Source of the DNA: Climacium dendroides | Taxonomy: Eukaryota > Streptophyta > Bryopsida > Hypnales > Climaciaceae | DNA length: 64,000 nt | Direction: 5' to 3' | Assembly: GCA_950106755.1 (NCBI GenBank) | Contig: OX467084.1 | Coordinates: 37,079,213-37,143,212, forward strand | Shown here: positions 46,712-59,700 of the stretch, piece after piece | Position numbering within the stretch: position 1 is the first letter of the stretch | Layout: the number at the start of each line of letters is the position of its first letter | Translations under genes and position numbers: made by a program | Notes under the pieces: model-generated | What the model was told of the DNA's origin: nothing | The model's database searches: none | Seen by the model: the letters and a program-made list of their open reading frames with translations, nothing else

Positions 46712-47282
46712 TTAACCCTGGAGTGTTTGGACTCTTTTCTAGAATTGACGATTTGGAGAAATCATTATAAATTACAAATTGGAAGAATATTTTAGAAATG
46801 ATATATAAAAAAATAGTGTAGATTTTGAGTTTTACATTCCATCCGTATAGTTAGATTCACCAATGCAATCACCAATAATTTTCTATAAATTTTGAAAGGG
46901 AAATTTTAAAATTTCTTCTAAATTCAATTACAAACAAAATATTATTGTTTTTGAGTAAAACTTGTTGGAATGGATTTGAAATGAGGTTCTCTTCACATGA
47001 TTTTTTGAAATTTTTGTGTTCTTTACATATATGACCTCATTTTGCAAATTTAGTTTTGAATTAGAGTCAATGCAGTTTGATTACTTGACACAATTCCGCA
47101 TTTGTAATTTTAGAAAAATTTGTATTCTTGTAACACCAAATCCAACTATTAGATAAGGCAAGAACTTGATAAAGTATCACCAAAAATTAGGATGACTTTC
47201 ATCCAAGTAGAAACAAGACAGAAACAAGAACTTCAATCTGTTCATCTTCCAAATAATGGACGTCAAAGCGCTCTAGGGTTAA
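46712..47282. mobile_element. TTAA-type family D, copy 1
   Basis: Starts TTAACCCTGGAGTGTTTGGA and ends, in reverse complement, TTAACCCTAGAGCGCTTTGA. It is 571 bp, non-coding, with its sister copy 140 bases downstream. Confidence 0.8.
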
Positions 47283-47421
47283 ACATCCCTAGTAAGGTCC
47301 AAATTTCTTTTAACGTATTGACATGCCAAAACTCAACCTTAATATGAATTAGATAGGAATGAAATAAAATATAAATAATACTCCTTAATTTAACATGTTT
47401 TTTTGGGCTATGTTTTGGCCC

Positions 47422-48007
47422 TTAAACATCTAGAGTCTTATCTAGAAATCATGATTGGAAGAAAATCATCATAAAATACTATTTCAAAGAATATCTTGGA
47501 ATTCATATATAGATAAAAATTGTATATTTTGAGTTTTAAATTCCATCTGTATGGTTAAATTTACTAATGCTATCACCAATATTTTATGAAAAAATTTTGA
47601 AAGAAAAAAATTCAAAATTTCTTCAAAATTTGATTACAAACAAAATATTATCGTTTTTTGAGTGCAATTTGTTGGAATGGATTTGAAATGAGGTTCTTTT
47701 TAGATGTTGATTTTTTGAAATTTTAAATTGTATAAATCTATGACTTCATTTTTGTAAATTCAATTTTGAATTAGAATGAATAAAATTTTCAATTAGCTTG
47801 GTCAACCACTTGACACACTTTTACATTTGTAATTTTAGAAAAAGATGTACTCTAGTAACACCAAATCCAACCATCAGATAGGACAACAACTTGATAAAGT
47901 ATCTTTACAAATGAAGATGACTTTCATCCAAGAAATAATGAGGATGAAATTTGAGTTTTATTTTGTTAGTTGTCCAAAAATTGGATGTCAGAGCACTTTA
48001 GAGTTAA
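47422..48007. mobile_element. TTAA-type family D, copy 2
   Basis: Parallels copy 1 throughout (AAAATCATCATAAA, TTTTGAGTTTTA, GGAATGGATTTGAAATGAGG, TTCATCCAAG). The right edge is GAGCACTTTAGAGTTAA. Same orientation as copy 1, so the pair is a near-tandem insertion or a duplication. Confidence 0.75.
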
Positions 48008-49320
48008 GGCTAAACTATAGAGTAATAAGCATCTTAAACTATCAATGTCATTAGTCTTTACTTCTTTACTACAATCCTCTAAGAATTGACATAATGAAAT
48101 ATCTCACACTTTTCACATTGTCCTCGGATACAAAGCATTGTGACAAGGCCCTTGGTGTTTCAAGGAATAGTCTTAGTTTTGAAAACTTTGAGAACAAAAT
48201 TTAAGTAATCCTTTGATAACAAGTATTTTTGTACATTTTTGCTTACAGTATTTATGTACAAATGTATTATTTATCTCAATTTTATCAATTTGGTCATGAA
48301 ATTAAGTTGTGTTTTAAAGATCCAAGTGGCATTATTGAATGAATGAAAAATGAATTGGATTAAAAACATTATACTAAAATACTTAGTCATCATTTAAACT
48401 ATGCACTTTAATAGAGCACTAAAGAATTAAAGGCTCGCACCTCCCCAAACCTCATTTTAGTCTCCACTATGCACTTGAAAAAAGTTGTAGCGGGTCCAAC
48501 AATACTAAAAAGAATGTAAGGTGATTGTATTAGGATGAATTAAAGCTCCTTTAAGGCCATATTCATTATATTGAGACTTTTTGCAGTCTTGTTTTTATCT
48601 TTAAGTCGAAGAAAAACCACTTTATCTCTTTATTAGTATTTTTATAAATAGGTAACAACACCAACTTTTAGAATTTTATTTTAGAAATACTATTTGAGCA
48701 TTATTTATTTTTGGTTTCAATTATTATTTTTGTAAATGAATTTATAATATGTAACATTCTTTCTCAAAATATGCAAAAAGTCTCAATTTAGCAAAAATGC
48801 CCTTCTATACTGACACCCTAAGATAAATTCCCCTAAATGTGACCTACTAACAAAGACATCTCATCTAGGTTCTTGTTTAAAATGAACAACATTCAAACAT
48901 AAGAGTCTTAGGGTTGTTTTTTAATAAACCTATTTTTAGCTTTTTCAAAATTCATAGTTTATTTGTATATGGAATCCAAAAAATACATTTTGAGCCCCAA
49001 TTTGGCCAAACTTTCTAGAAGGTAAGAAACAAAATATTTTCCAGAACTCCACATGGAAGTATGCAATATGCCAATATTTGCAAGGGGGGGAGGAATCAAA
49101 ATAATTTGTTGGCAAGATTAAAGGGAGATTGAAGTCCATGAAAAGTGGGAACAAGATTAAAGTTTCCAAGTGAACTTCTAAAAAAAAATTTAGCAAAACC
49201 CCTAAAATTTTTGAATTGCTTTTAGTTTGACAACAAGAAGAGGGCTAACTACTCTTAAAGTTAGAAGTTTCTCCCTACTCACATAGAAGTCACCCAAAGC
49301 AATTCTGATTCTGGAAAACT
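48008..49320. other. AT-rich stretch without recognised features
   Basis: No gene or clear repeat end was recognised. Short frames only. Confidence 0.5.
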
Positions 49321-50470
49321 TGAATCTTGTTTCCCAATTCCAACTTCCGGAATGGAAAGACCGCCTAAAGAGTAGAATCTAGAATCCCCTTTTCAGACCC
49401 AACACGACCCAGCAATTGAGCTTGAGCGTTTCCAGTTCAATGATAGCCGAACCACGTTGAAATCGCTCAAGCCCTTCTCCCAACCGGCAAATTTGGTTGA
49501 TTGATGGATTGATTGAGCCAATTTTCAAGGCCGGACGAGGTCGGTCTAAAACGCCATGGAATCTGAAATCGCGGCTTCCGTCCACAAATTCCCATACCAG
49601 GACTTGATCACCATAATTTTAAAAGAGAAAGCCGAATGTTTCTCCTGCTCCTCAAATTTGACAAAAGCTAGCAGGATTCGAATCCCTCAATTAGCCAGCA
49701 CCTCGGAAGGATGTTACGAAATGGAGGTTCGGTTCAATCGATACGGCCGATTTGTCTGGATTTGTCTGGCAATTTGGCACTTCGACACACCTAGCCTGAA
49801 CTGAAAAACGCTTCTTCAGTTTCTCTTGAGGAAGAGTGCCTCCGCGCGCGGACTTGTTCAAGCCAACCCCATATCCCATTTGCACCTGAATTCGGGAATA
49901 TTCTTCCACCTCAATTGACTTGGAACTGATGGAATTCTTGAAACTGTTTTCACATGGCAGTTCTGTTTTTGCCGTTGGTGGACGGACGGCCTCAATTGAC
50001 TGACTGCAGGGAGGGACGGACATTCAGTTCCATCCATCAAATACCGACTTGGGCCGGCGAAATTCGGCAGGGCCGACGAGCAGCAGCAGCAGGCCCACCC
50101 TGCGGACCTCCTGCCAAACAGTCCCGTTTACACCTACATCCAAAAAAGTTGACAGAAAGAAAACAACACGTCTAGTATTCAATCGGGGGTACGACACGTG
50201 CGGGATGTGGGGCGGATGTGGGGCGGATGTGGGGCGGATGAAGAGCGGATGAATGAAAATTACAAAGTTTGTTTTTTTGTGTGTGGAATGACTGACATGT
50301 CGGATTCGGAGTGGACTTGTACTGGAAGGCAATTACAACGTGCAGTTGAGTGACTCCCAAAAGTTTATGTATGTACTCACTTGGAAAAAAAATTGATAAC
50401 TTAGGTAGGAGATCCACAACGCGCTTGTGGGGCTCTAAAAGCGTCCACTTTGGGTGGAATGTCAATTCCA
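49321..50470. other. Isolated non-AT-rich island with unrecognised open frames
   Basis: Composition shifts abruptly from AT-rich repeats to balanced, CpG-containing DNA for about 1.1 kb, then back. Opposing frames exist: plus 49556-49804 (ATG in ACGCCATGG context, 82 aa) and minus 50023-49691 (110 aa, with SKSIEVEEYSRIQVQMGYG). Neither matches a family I know, and I cannot join either to further exons. It could be a small unknown gene, the first exon of a degraded gene, or a gene fragment stranded by transposon insertions. Confidence 0.35.
50206..50250. repeat. Short tandem GGGCGGATGTGG repeat
   Basis: GCGGATGTGGG is repeated three times, followed by GCGGATGAAGAGCGGATGAA. Confidence 0.85.
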
Positions 50471-50728
50471 TTTGTCTTTCACGGAAAATCTTTTGAAAAA
50501 ATATTTCAAATGGTTTAACCTTTGCCCAAACTAAGTTTCAGCTCTTCAACATGTGCTTTATGGACCTGAACTATACTTTTTTTCATTTCATTTATTTTGG
50601 GGGAGAGCATGAAATAATCTTCATACTACAAGAAAATAGAGCCCAAATCAAGATGTCCAAACCAACACAAAATGTACAAATCAAAACAATTGTATTTAAA
50701 ATTGTCAAATCAAGATGCCCAAATCAAC

Positions 50729-51291
50729 TTAACCCCTAAAGTTCCTTACCTCCTAAATATCAAAGGCACCAAATTCTAAGTGTTGACAATACTTTGAAGT
50801 TAAATAAAACCTAACTTGTTTGCTATTTTGTGCAAGGGTGTCCATTGTAATCTTGACTTTTTGTAGTGTTGAGGTCTCTTGAAAATGAGCCTCAAATACA
50901 CTAGATCTTGAAGAAAAAATCACATTAGAAATTTGTTTAAAAAAATTGTAGAGTAGATTTTGAGAAGCCATAAATTGATTGTGGTTATGCATGTTAGACC
51001 CTTCAACCTCATATTTTTTTGGTGATCAATTTTTTAGATTTGGCTTGTAAAAAGAGAGCTTGAAAGATTTTCATAGTTTTAACACCTTCATGATCAAACA
51101 TTATAATCTTTCAAATCATAAGTAATGTTGTTGGATTTTGTTTTCCTATGTGATCTCTAACATGTCTAGTTTGAATTTGTATGGTTACAGTTAAAAAAAA
51201 ATTGATTTAACTTATCAAAATGTTGACTTTTTGTTCAATTTAGAACAAATTTCAAGAAGCTCAAAGTAGGCCTTGGGTACTTAGGGGTTAA
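50729..51291. mobile_element. TTAA-type family C, complete copy
   Basis: TTAACCCCTAAAGTTCC at the left and GGGTACTTAGGGGTTAA at the right, 563 bp. The end repeats are short (about 9-12 bases clearly paired), unlike the long arms of the 31.1-kb MITE. It is non-coding. Confidence 0.75.
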
Positions 51292-54200
51292 CTATGTTTT
51301 CACTAGAAGTGCTCCAAGATTGCCATTTCTAATACAAGTACCAAATTTTTGGAAAAAATAAATTTGGACACATATAATTGTATGATCTTGTAGTACCCTA
51401 GTTTGAGAACATGTGAGAAAAATTCAGAAATCTCCACCATATAGAATGTAGGATATTAGTGTTTGAAGTGACAAAAATTCTTTTGAGGGCCCTGCAAAAA
51501 AACCAAGTAGCTACACTTTACAAGGGTACCGATTTGTATGAAAAAATGTCCAAAGTGGTGGTGTTTCTTTGGATTCATTCTTCAAAGCAAGATGTCTACA
51601 TGCTTGAAAATTTTCAAATCATTTGAAATTGTGCAACATATAGGAAAAAATAGTAAGTAAAAATAAATAGAGAATGATTCAAAATATAAAATTGTTAAGA
51701 ATTTAGTTATGAAATTGAAAAATGCCAATGCCAATGCCAATTGTTTTAATGGTTTAACAAAAAAATATGCATCTTATGATTTTATCTTTTTTCAAAAGCC
51801 ATTAAAAATTGAATTAAATAAAAGACTTCAAAGTTTATTTTAGAATAGAGAATTTATAACTGCTTGCAAACTAAAAATCCTCATAACTTTCATGACATTA
51901 ATAGAAATGGAATGATTCAAAGCTTTCTATGTATATATAAATCTGAAGAACCAATTTCAAAATTTTAATTTTGAAAAAGGTGATTTTTTCAAATTTGCCT
52001 AGTCTACATGAATTAAGAAAAAACCTATATATTATACAAAAACTTGTTAACCATGTAATCAAAAGTTATAAAAATTATTGGGCCTTAAAAACTAAATACT
52101 TTCATAGCCTACTAGAGTCAATCATTAGAGGGGGATTTGAGGGCATGGGAAGGCCAGTTTAGGGCTATAAACTAGACCACTACTAGTCACAATATCAAAT
52201 AATTAAATATAAATAATATTATTTAATACATATATTTGATTTGGCAAAGTTCTCATTGTTCTCCTACTCTACCTACAATTCAAAATGTCCCCCCTAAAGG
52301 AATATTTCAACATTTTGATTTTTAATAAATAAATAATATAAAAATAAATAAAATAAAAATTTTCCATTTGTAAGGACTTTATGATGATGATATTTCTCCA
52401 AAAAATGAATTTGAAACCATTTTCAATTTACAAAAGTGTATGCGCCATGGAGCCTCTTTTTTTTGGCCTATTTGCACAAATGTGGAAGAGATGAAATAAT
52501 GTATTTTTAATGCCCTTCATATAGAACATGCTCCACTAGTGTGAAAATAGACCAATAAAATTTTAGCTCTAGTATATTAAATTTGGTTACTCCCTAGTAC
52601 TAACCCCCCAAAGTATAACAAATTAGAAAAATTGAATTTTAAATATAAAATGATTTTTAATTCTAAAAAAATGGGATACAATTAATATCAAAACATCTAA
52701 AAATACATATTTTGTTTTTGTTTTTGGAATTTTAATTTTAATTTTTGTATTTCCACTATAAAAAATTAGGGCCAAAAAATTTAATTTCTAGTTGGTCAAA
52801 ATGGAAATTTTGTCTAGAAATAGCATTAGAAGAAATTTAGACCTTGCATAGGTGATTATGTGGGCTGAAAAAAACAAAAAAACAATTTTTTTCCTTTGGA
52901 TTTGCACATAGGCCGAAAGTCAAATGGCCCTCCATGTGAGCCAAATTTCTTCTAATGATTTTTTCTTTGAACTTTGAATAAAATATTCTAATATGGTCAT
53001 TTATTGCAAAGAGCATGCTTACCTTGTGCTTAGACCTTTTTTAGGTCAGAGGTCAAAAGTTGTTGATAAAGTTTTTAAAGGTTCACAGTTTATTTTTGAA
53101 ATTTGATATTTGGAAGTCATATCATTTAGTATTTTGGTAGTAGTCTTAAATTAGAAGGTGTAACAAAAGAGTAATGTATAGTTTGAGTATATTTTTTAAA
53201 TTGGAACAATTAATAATAAATGTGATCTTAAAAAAATAAATTTTTTTATATGATTCTTTCAGTCCAAAGATTTTTGAAATTGTATTCAAACCCCTTATCT
53301 AAATAGACTTGACTATAATTCCGGAGTACTTAAATTTTTTTGCATTCTTTTGCCCTAGGGTACAAAAGTGTTATTTGCATGATTGTATCATTTTTTCTTG
53401 GATTAACAAATTACAATTATAATGTTTAATTTGTTGGTCTTCTCAATTTTTAATGCTTCCATCAATTCAAAATCTGCATTGACAGTCACATCTTAGAGCA
53501 TCCTATATACTCTATAAATTTTGACCCTCCAAATTCACAAAAGTAGCCCTCCAAAGTCCAAATTGATTGGTACTTGAGGCATGTATGGAAACCTATGTAG
53601 TACAAAAGTGTAAGTCAAGGATATGACACTTTATTCCACAAAAAGAAAATGGACATAGGGAAGATGACTAATTCCATAATGGAGAATTTCATTAAAATGA
53701 CACCATTATGCAATTTTGACACTTTTAATGGATTAGACTATCTCGTCTGAAACATACACATGTCCAAGATGCTTGAAAGTTATATTTGTCCAAGATGTTT
53801 GGAATCTATTCTAGTTCTAGCTCTAGCTCGAGTTCTAGATGGCACTTTTGCGATTCAAACTAGGCAATCTGAAAATGGTATATGGAATATGCTAATTTAA
53901 TGAAATTCCCTATTATAGTAAAAGAGAGTCAATGTGCAATCATGAAAATATTTTGCCTTGTCTTTTTTTGAAGGGTTTGCCAAAAAAAGCACACATAACG
54001 CAACAATCATAGAATTTAGCAATTTATTTCGTAGTAGAGGTGTCATTGGGGTGCTTGTTAGTGATATTGAAAGAGATCTTATTTTTTGGCAAAACCTATT
54101 AGACCTTCAAAATGATGCTCTTAATTAAGGCCCAAGGCCATTTTCTTGTCAAAAAATACTCAAAATTGTGATTTCTACTGTGTTTGCTTAAAGAAACCAA

Positions 54201-55300
54201 AAATAAAATAAAATAGGAATCTAACCATAGGATCTTGTACTTTACTTGTTTTATATCATGTGGTAAAAATTTCATGAAGTTTGACCATATAGATTGAGAG
54301 ATATTAGCATTCAAAGTTTATTTATTTAAGAAACTACTCTACAATTTCAGATGACTTTAACTGCCATTTGTAAAAAAACTACACTATGGCCTTTGAATTA
54401 AAATTTTTTTGTGTTGAAGAATTGAGTTGAAAGTTTAGGAAAAAAATTTCAAAAGAAACACACACACTTGATTTTCATTCTTTAAATTTTTTTTAAGTAG
54501 AAGTAGGTTCAAGATTGAAAAAAACCCTAAATTGTTAGTAGCTCTGAGACGGGATTTAAATACAATAATCCCAACTGACAGTGAGATTGTTCTAGCAAAC
54601 AAACTTAAGGTTCTAAGCATCTTCTTGGAAAAATAACTTATAGAATTGATTTCATTCTTTCACATCACTAATTTAATTGGAATGAATCAAAGCTTTACAT
54701 GTAGACAAAAATATGATCTATAAGAAGGAAAAAAAACTAATTTAATTTTAAATTTTTGTGGATTTTTTTTTTGCCCGGTGACTTGAAAATTATGTTTAGG
54801 ATGACATAACTTTTGCCCCTAGACACTGATTGAATAAAAATTATATTCCCACAAAGCTAATAAGTTTTTCTATCTTATGAGAAAGTTTTAAAAAGTTTTA
54901 CTAAAAATTGAGTTCATACTTCATAGGAGCTTGTTTGAAATCCATTTTGTCCCCCAAGGGGATAATGGACCTTTAAGGGTTTATTCTATATTTTTCACCT
55001 CCCCTAGATAATTCAAAGCCTTTATTGCCAATATGAATTCAAAATTTTCAAATTTTATCATGTGTGAAAAATTATGAAATTCTTGTATTTTTCACAAGAA
55101 AATCCACCTTGTAGGGCCCACTTTGTAGGATGGATTAGCATCTTGCTAGTATCTCAAACAACACAAAATAGTGAAATTAAGTTGCCTTGCATCAAGAAAG
55201 TCATTGTAGAAGCCATCAATCAAAAATTCCTAAAAATGTTTCTATTTGTACTCATGGAGGTTTGTGAGTCCCAATTATAACAAGACCTAATTCAAGATTT
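51292..55300. other. AT-rich repeat-derived stretch
   Basis: Holds fragments shared with other parts of the window (52878-52965, 53700-53880, 54180-54310, 54418-54600). A decayed TTAA-like end GGACCTTTAAGGGTTTA lies near 54969. No coding region is supported. Confidence 0.5.
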
Positions 55301-56797
55301 TGTGAAGCATGAATAGAGTTCAAGATCGAGTTCTCCCCAACCGCCAAGTCAGCCAGTGTCGGGAATCAATCCATGCGCATCGGATTTTTTACAACAGTAA
55401 CGCGTTGGTTCAGTTTAGGTCCTGCCCATAGTCAGACGGTGCGAGCACTTCAAACAGAAACGCTGCCCATGCCGAGTGCTGCCCACAACAAGTTACTAAG
55501 TGACGTTGCCCTTCCGTACGCGAGAAACTTACACCCCAACAACTGAACGCATATTTCTAATTCCTATCAACTAAGTTGAGCTCACTCAGGCAATTTCTTC
55601 TCCCGTTCCTGAATCCAGCCAACCAGGTGTTGACATTCTAGGTCCCAAAAGCTCCAGAAGAAATATGACAGTTCTGCCAGGTGGAAACCTCCAAAACGCA
55701 CCTGAAGTCCTCATGAAAAACTTAGCCCCCAGTGTCCGACTCTAGCGTCATCTCAACGGGAGGCAACGATCAGTGCTTTTCCCACATGTGACATTCCCGG
55801 AATACCCCACGAGTTTTTTGAACTTCGGACCAGTTTGAATGTGAGAATTGTCCACGGCGCAAAATATATAAGTAACTGGCGACTGCATCTAGATTCTCTG
55901 CACAGCGAACTTAGTTGGCATTCGATCCCAGGTTGATCGAAGTGCAGTGGGGTGCGCGCAGTGCTGTCCAGTCGAGTCCAGTCAAGGTAGTTTGCTACAG
56001 CTGCCAAAGTGCAGTTGGTATGTACATTTCTTATCGATTCATGCATTTGCAGTGCAAGTTACTCGAGTAAGCTGCACCACGGTTTTGTGATTTCCTTGTA
56101 GTGCAAGTTAGTCCTTTGGAGTGAAGGTCCCGTGGAGGTTACTTGACTTACTAGATAGTGCTTGGAACTCGAATGCAATTGGTCGGAAATGTAATGTAAT
56201 CCACCCTAAGGATATAGAATGGGCTTGCAAATTGGGATTTACTGTTTAGCTTGGGATTTTTATATTGGATATATTGCTCTAGATAGATTGTTTGAATTAG
56301 TTTGGGTGTCCACAGTGGAGAGAAATAGACCCGAGTTCTGGGGACCAGGCCAGTTTTATTGCTCGTGCTAGCTCGTGCTCAACTGAAATTTAATCATCAC
56401 ATGTATGGCTGCTACAGAATGGCTGCTTCTGAGCGATGGTCATTTGGTCGTCTCCGAAGATGCGTCTCGGGATTATTTGCAGTGCTAAATTTGTCATTGT
56501 CCCTCGCATTGAGTGGAATTCTGTGAAAGTGGTGTGGGTGTGGACTCTCAGTAGGAAAGGGATTCAGGTTTTGCTAGTGATTTGTAAATCTTCAGTGTAC
56601 AGTTTAGGAATTAATATTTCAGATTCATACAGCAGTTCCAAGCGGGAATTGAAGAATTTGGGACTAGAGATCGAATTTAGGTTTCCGTAAGGGTTTAGTT
56701 GGACATCACCCGGCTACCCTAGAAGTTGAGGAGTCTGTCCGGATTGGTTTGAGTAAAGCTGGATTCGTTTGGTCTTCGGAGTCGAAGTAATCTGGGC
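55301..56797. promoter_or_regulatory. Upstream region of the bHLH gene
   Basis: Composition becomes gene-like near 55300. AAAATATATAAGTAACTGG near 55859 is a plausible TATA box, which would put the transcript start near 55890 and leave a long 5' untranslated region, possibly with an intron. An in-frame stop lies at 56750, 48 bases before the chosen start codon. The plus-strand frame at 56436-56690 shows no family features. Confidence 0.45.
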
Positions 56798-59700
56798 ATG
56801 ATTCAAGCGCTGCCGGATTACGCCGTTCAGCTGGCGGAAATGGAGAGCTCCCTTCAGGCGCTCAAGAAATTAGTGAACTGGGGATGGACTTACGCAGTAA
56901 TCTGGAAGATTGGACCTGACCACAGGTAGGCTTCAAATTTATGGAACCATTAGCTCCAAAATTGCGGTTATGTGTGTTTGCAGGACCTTGTGAAGACGTT
57001 AAACCTCAAATTGGATACCTTGTCAATGTCGGGAATTGATTAATCTCTTGGATGTTCAAAGATTAAGATTTGCAGAGGCCCATTAATCCAGCTCAACTTG
57101 TTAATGCGATTGGTAAATTGGTTAACTTCAATGTTCCGATTATGGTGTTTGCAGGACACCTGTTTGGCACCAGAGTTATCTCAATGAAAGTCTAGCAGGA
57201 GAAGTGGTTGGCCAACGATTTGAAAGCATTTACAGACAGTGTCAATTCACACCTGCCAGGCCAGGGTACGTAGGTCTAACTAGCTCGAATTCGAACGTAC
57301 ATATGCCTTCTGTTGAACGTAGGGATACATTATCCCCATTTGCTAATGTTTTCTTTAAGGAGAAATTGAATCTGAATCGGGTTTATTAGAGAATGAAATG
57401 AATCAGTTTTTGGTACTTTACAGGTATGCGTACATGGCTTGGATGAGGCAATCTCCGTTGTGGTGGAATCGACTCATGGAGCCAATTCTCACGGACATAA
57501 ACAAAGAGTCGTTCTTAGCGGTATGTCTGAATTTCGCCTCTTGCAAATTATCACGGAGCCCCGTATATGCAGGAATTCAAAGAGAAGATTTTGTCAATTT
57601 TAAGTTGAGATTGGGAAGTTTCTTTAAGGCCATGGTCTGACTTTTCTTGGTTGTGTGTGTTCCTTGGCAAATGACATCCAGGAAGTTGGAATTCAGGTAA
57701 TTTATCACTTACCAAGCTTGCTCACTTTCATTTTATGTCATACTGCATACTGTTTTTGCTACGTTGTATGTTCAATAGGGATAATTGAAGAATCACATTC
57801 TACTACCCTAATGGAGAAATTGAGAGAGAATAGAGAAATTAGTCTAGTTCTTTAGAGTAACCGGCGTGCCTAAAGAGTCTTTTCGTTCTCTACATGGGGT
57901 TTGGTACTTTGCAGAAAGATGACTTGTGTCCAATTTAGCAAACTTGCAAAACGTGGGCCTGGTATAAATTGCAAGGTTTGATATCCTCTAATAGGAGTCG
58001 TCAGAGTGCAAATAGGAAGTCACATCCCTTAATCAGATGGGATTCACAAATGCGAATTCAAACTTGATGTGAAGCCTTTGGGACGCTTACAGATCTGAGT
58101 TGAGGACTAGTTTCTGTTGCAATTTTGCAGACACTGGTGTGCTTTCCTGGTCGAGCGACCCCTGATGGCACTGCTTACTGCGTGGAGCTGGCTTGCACTG
58201 CACTGGTATCATTCCATACCCTAATCCAGCTGAATTTTTCTTCCATCTCTAGTCTCGGACTCCGTCTCCGAATCGTACCTTTCTGTAGCCCACCTGGCCC
58301 AAATGCAGGACGTTAAATCATGCCAACTTAGGTGGGCCCAGCAAGGTAAACTTTGTGTTCTAGGAATAAAAGTAAAAAAAATCCCCCTAATTTGAGCCAT
58401 GTCTAGGGTATATTGTAGACCTTACCTAGCTAATTTGGGGTCTCTGATTGCAAATAAGAATTCAGAAGTTGCAAAAAAAATCATTTGTGGCAAATAAAAA
58501 ATTCCTGCGTTTTCCCGGGTTAAATCCACCTCAGCAGGGCCCACCTAAGTTGGCACGATTTAACGTCCTGCGGCCCAAATTATGCTCCCTCCAGCTAGGG
58601 TCTACCACCTATAATTACTTGCGATTCCCTGAATTACTTACAAGAATACATTTACTTGCGTTTCTTTAAAGCAAGACAGTATTTTTTTCCCAGAAACTTT
58701 CGAATCCTTCCAGACCTTGTCGGCATGCTCGGAAGTGTCCTCGGAAATACCGCAACCCCTCTCGTACGTTGCCCCACATTAGGCTCGAAACTTGAATTGG
58801 AGGGCGCCCTCCAACCTGATTAGTTAATTCCTGTCAAATAGTGCAGATTGCAACAGGTGTACTACGCCTGAATGGTACCGTCGTCCATGATTAAGGGAGA
58901 ACTGACAGGTGTAACCTTTTTTTATATTCAGGGGTGTTGTTACAGTACTAGCTACAGGTGTTGCTTCTGTCTCTAGTCTCTCGTCGTCTTCTCTTTGTCC
59001 TGAGTCCTCTCTTTTTCAGCTTTTAAATGGACGAAAATTCGATCCATCATGACGTAGGGACGACCTGGTCTTTGTCTGTTCTCCTGGAATTGAAAAACTT
59101 CCTAGATCCCGGAAGCGTCGTCGCCACTTACGGCGAACCCAGTCTCGTCTTTTTATATTAATTGCAGGCACAAGGCCTATTGCCTTCTACCTCCAGCTAT
59201 ATTTGCACATGGACTAATTCATCGCGATAAATGCTTCTTCATCACGAAAACTCTGTCAATTGTCACATTCTGTCGGTATTAGTGTATTCTAATCTTACAG
59301 AAAACATCGACTGACCTATTTGCTTTTTTCTTACAATGAAAACACTATTGACAGTGTGCAGTAATCCTACTAGAATTATCTATAATTTCGAATATTAGAA
59401 ATCTACAACAAAGTGATTTCTAAGTTCCGTTCGAAATTCCGGTTTCCTTTAGTTTCGGTCAGTCAATGGCGATTTCGCAGTTAGCGACTGCCGGCGCTAG
59501 ACGATTGGGGGTCTATATTACACTCCGTATTAGTCTCTTTCTCGGCGTTCAGTTCAACTGGGGTTAGTTCCAGAAACAAGTTGACTCAGCGATAAGTAGC
59601 TTCGATCTCTCCGGGCTCCGCTTTGACATTCAAGACTCCCACAGTCCCAGAGTCTAGGCTGTACGTGTTGATCTGACTCTAATTCTGCATTACCGTGTCG

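Noticed and set aside
4914..51291. Telomere-like arrays (CCCTAAA/TTTAGGG)
   Set aside because: The CCCTAAA strings occur once per element edge next to TTAA, not in tandem; they are element ends.
58681..58829. Extra bHLH exon after a good polypyrimidine tract and CAG
   Set aside because: The readable frames do not resemble MYC_N, hit stops soon, and exons 5 and 6 already agree in phase.
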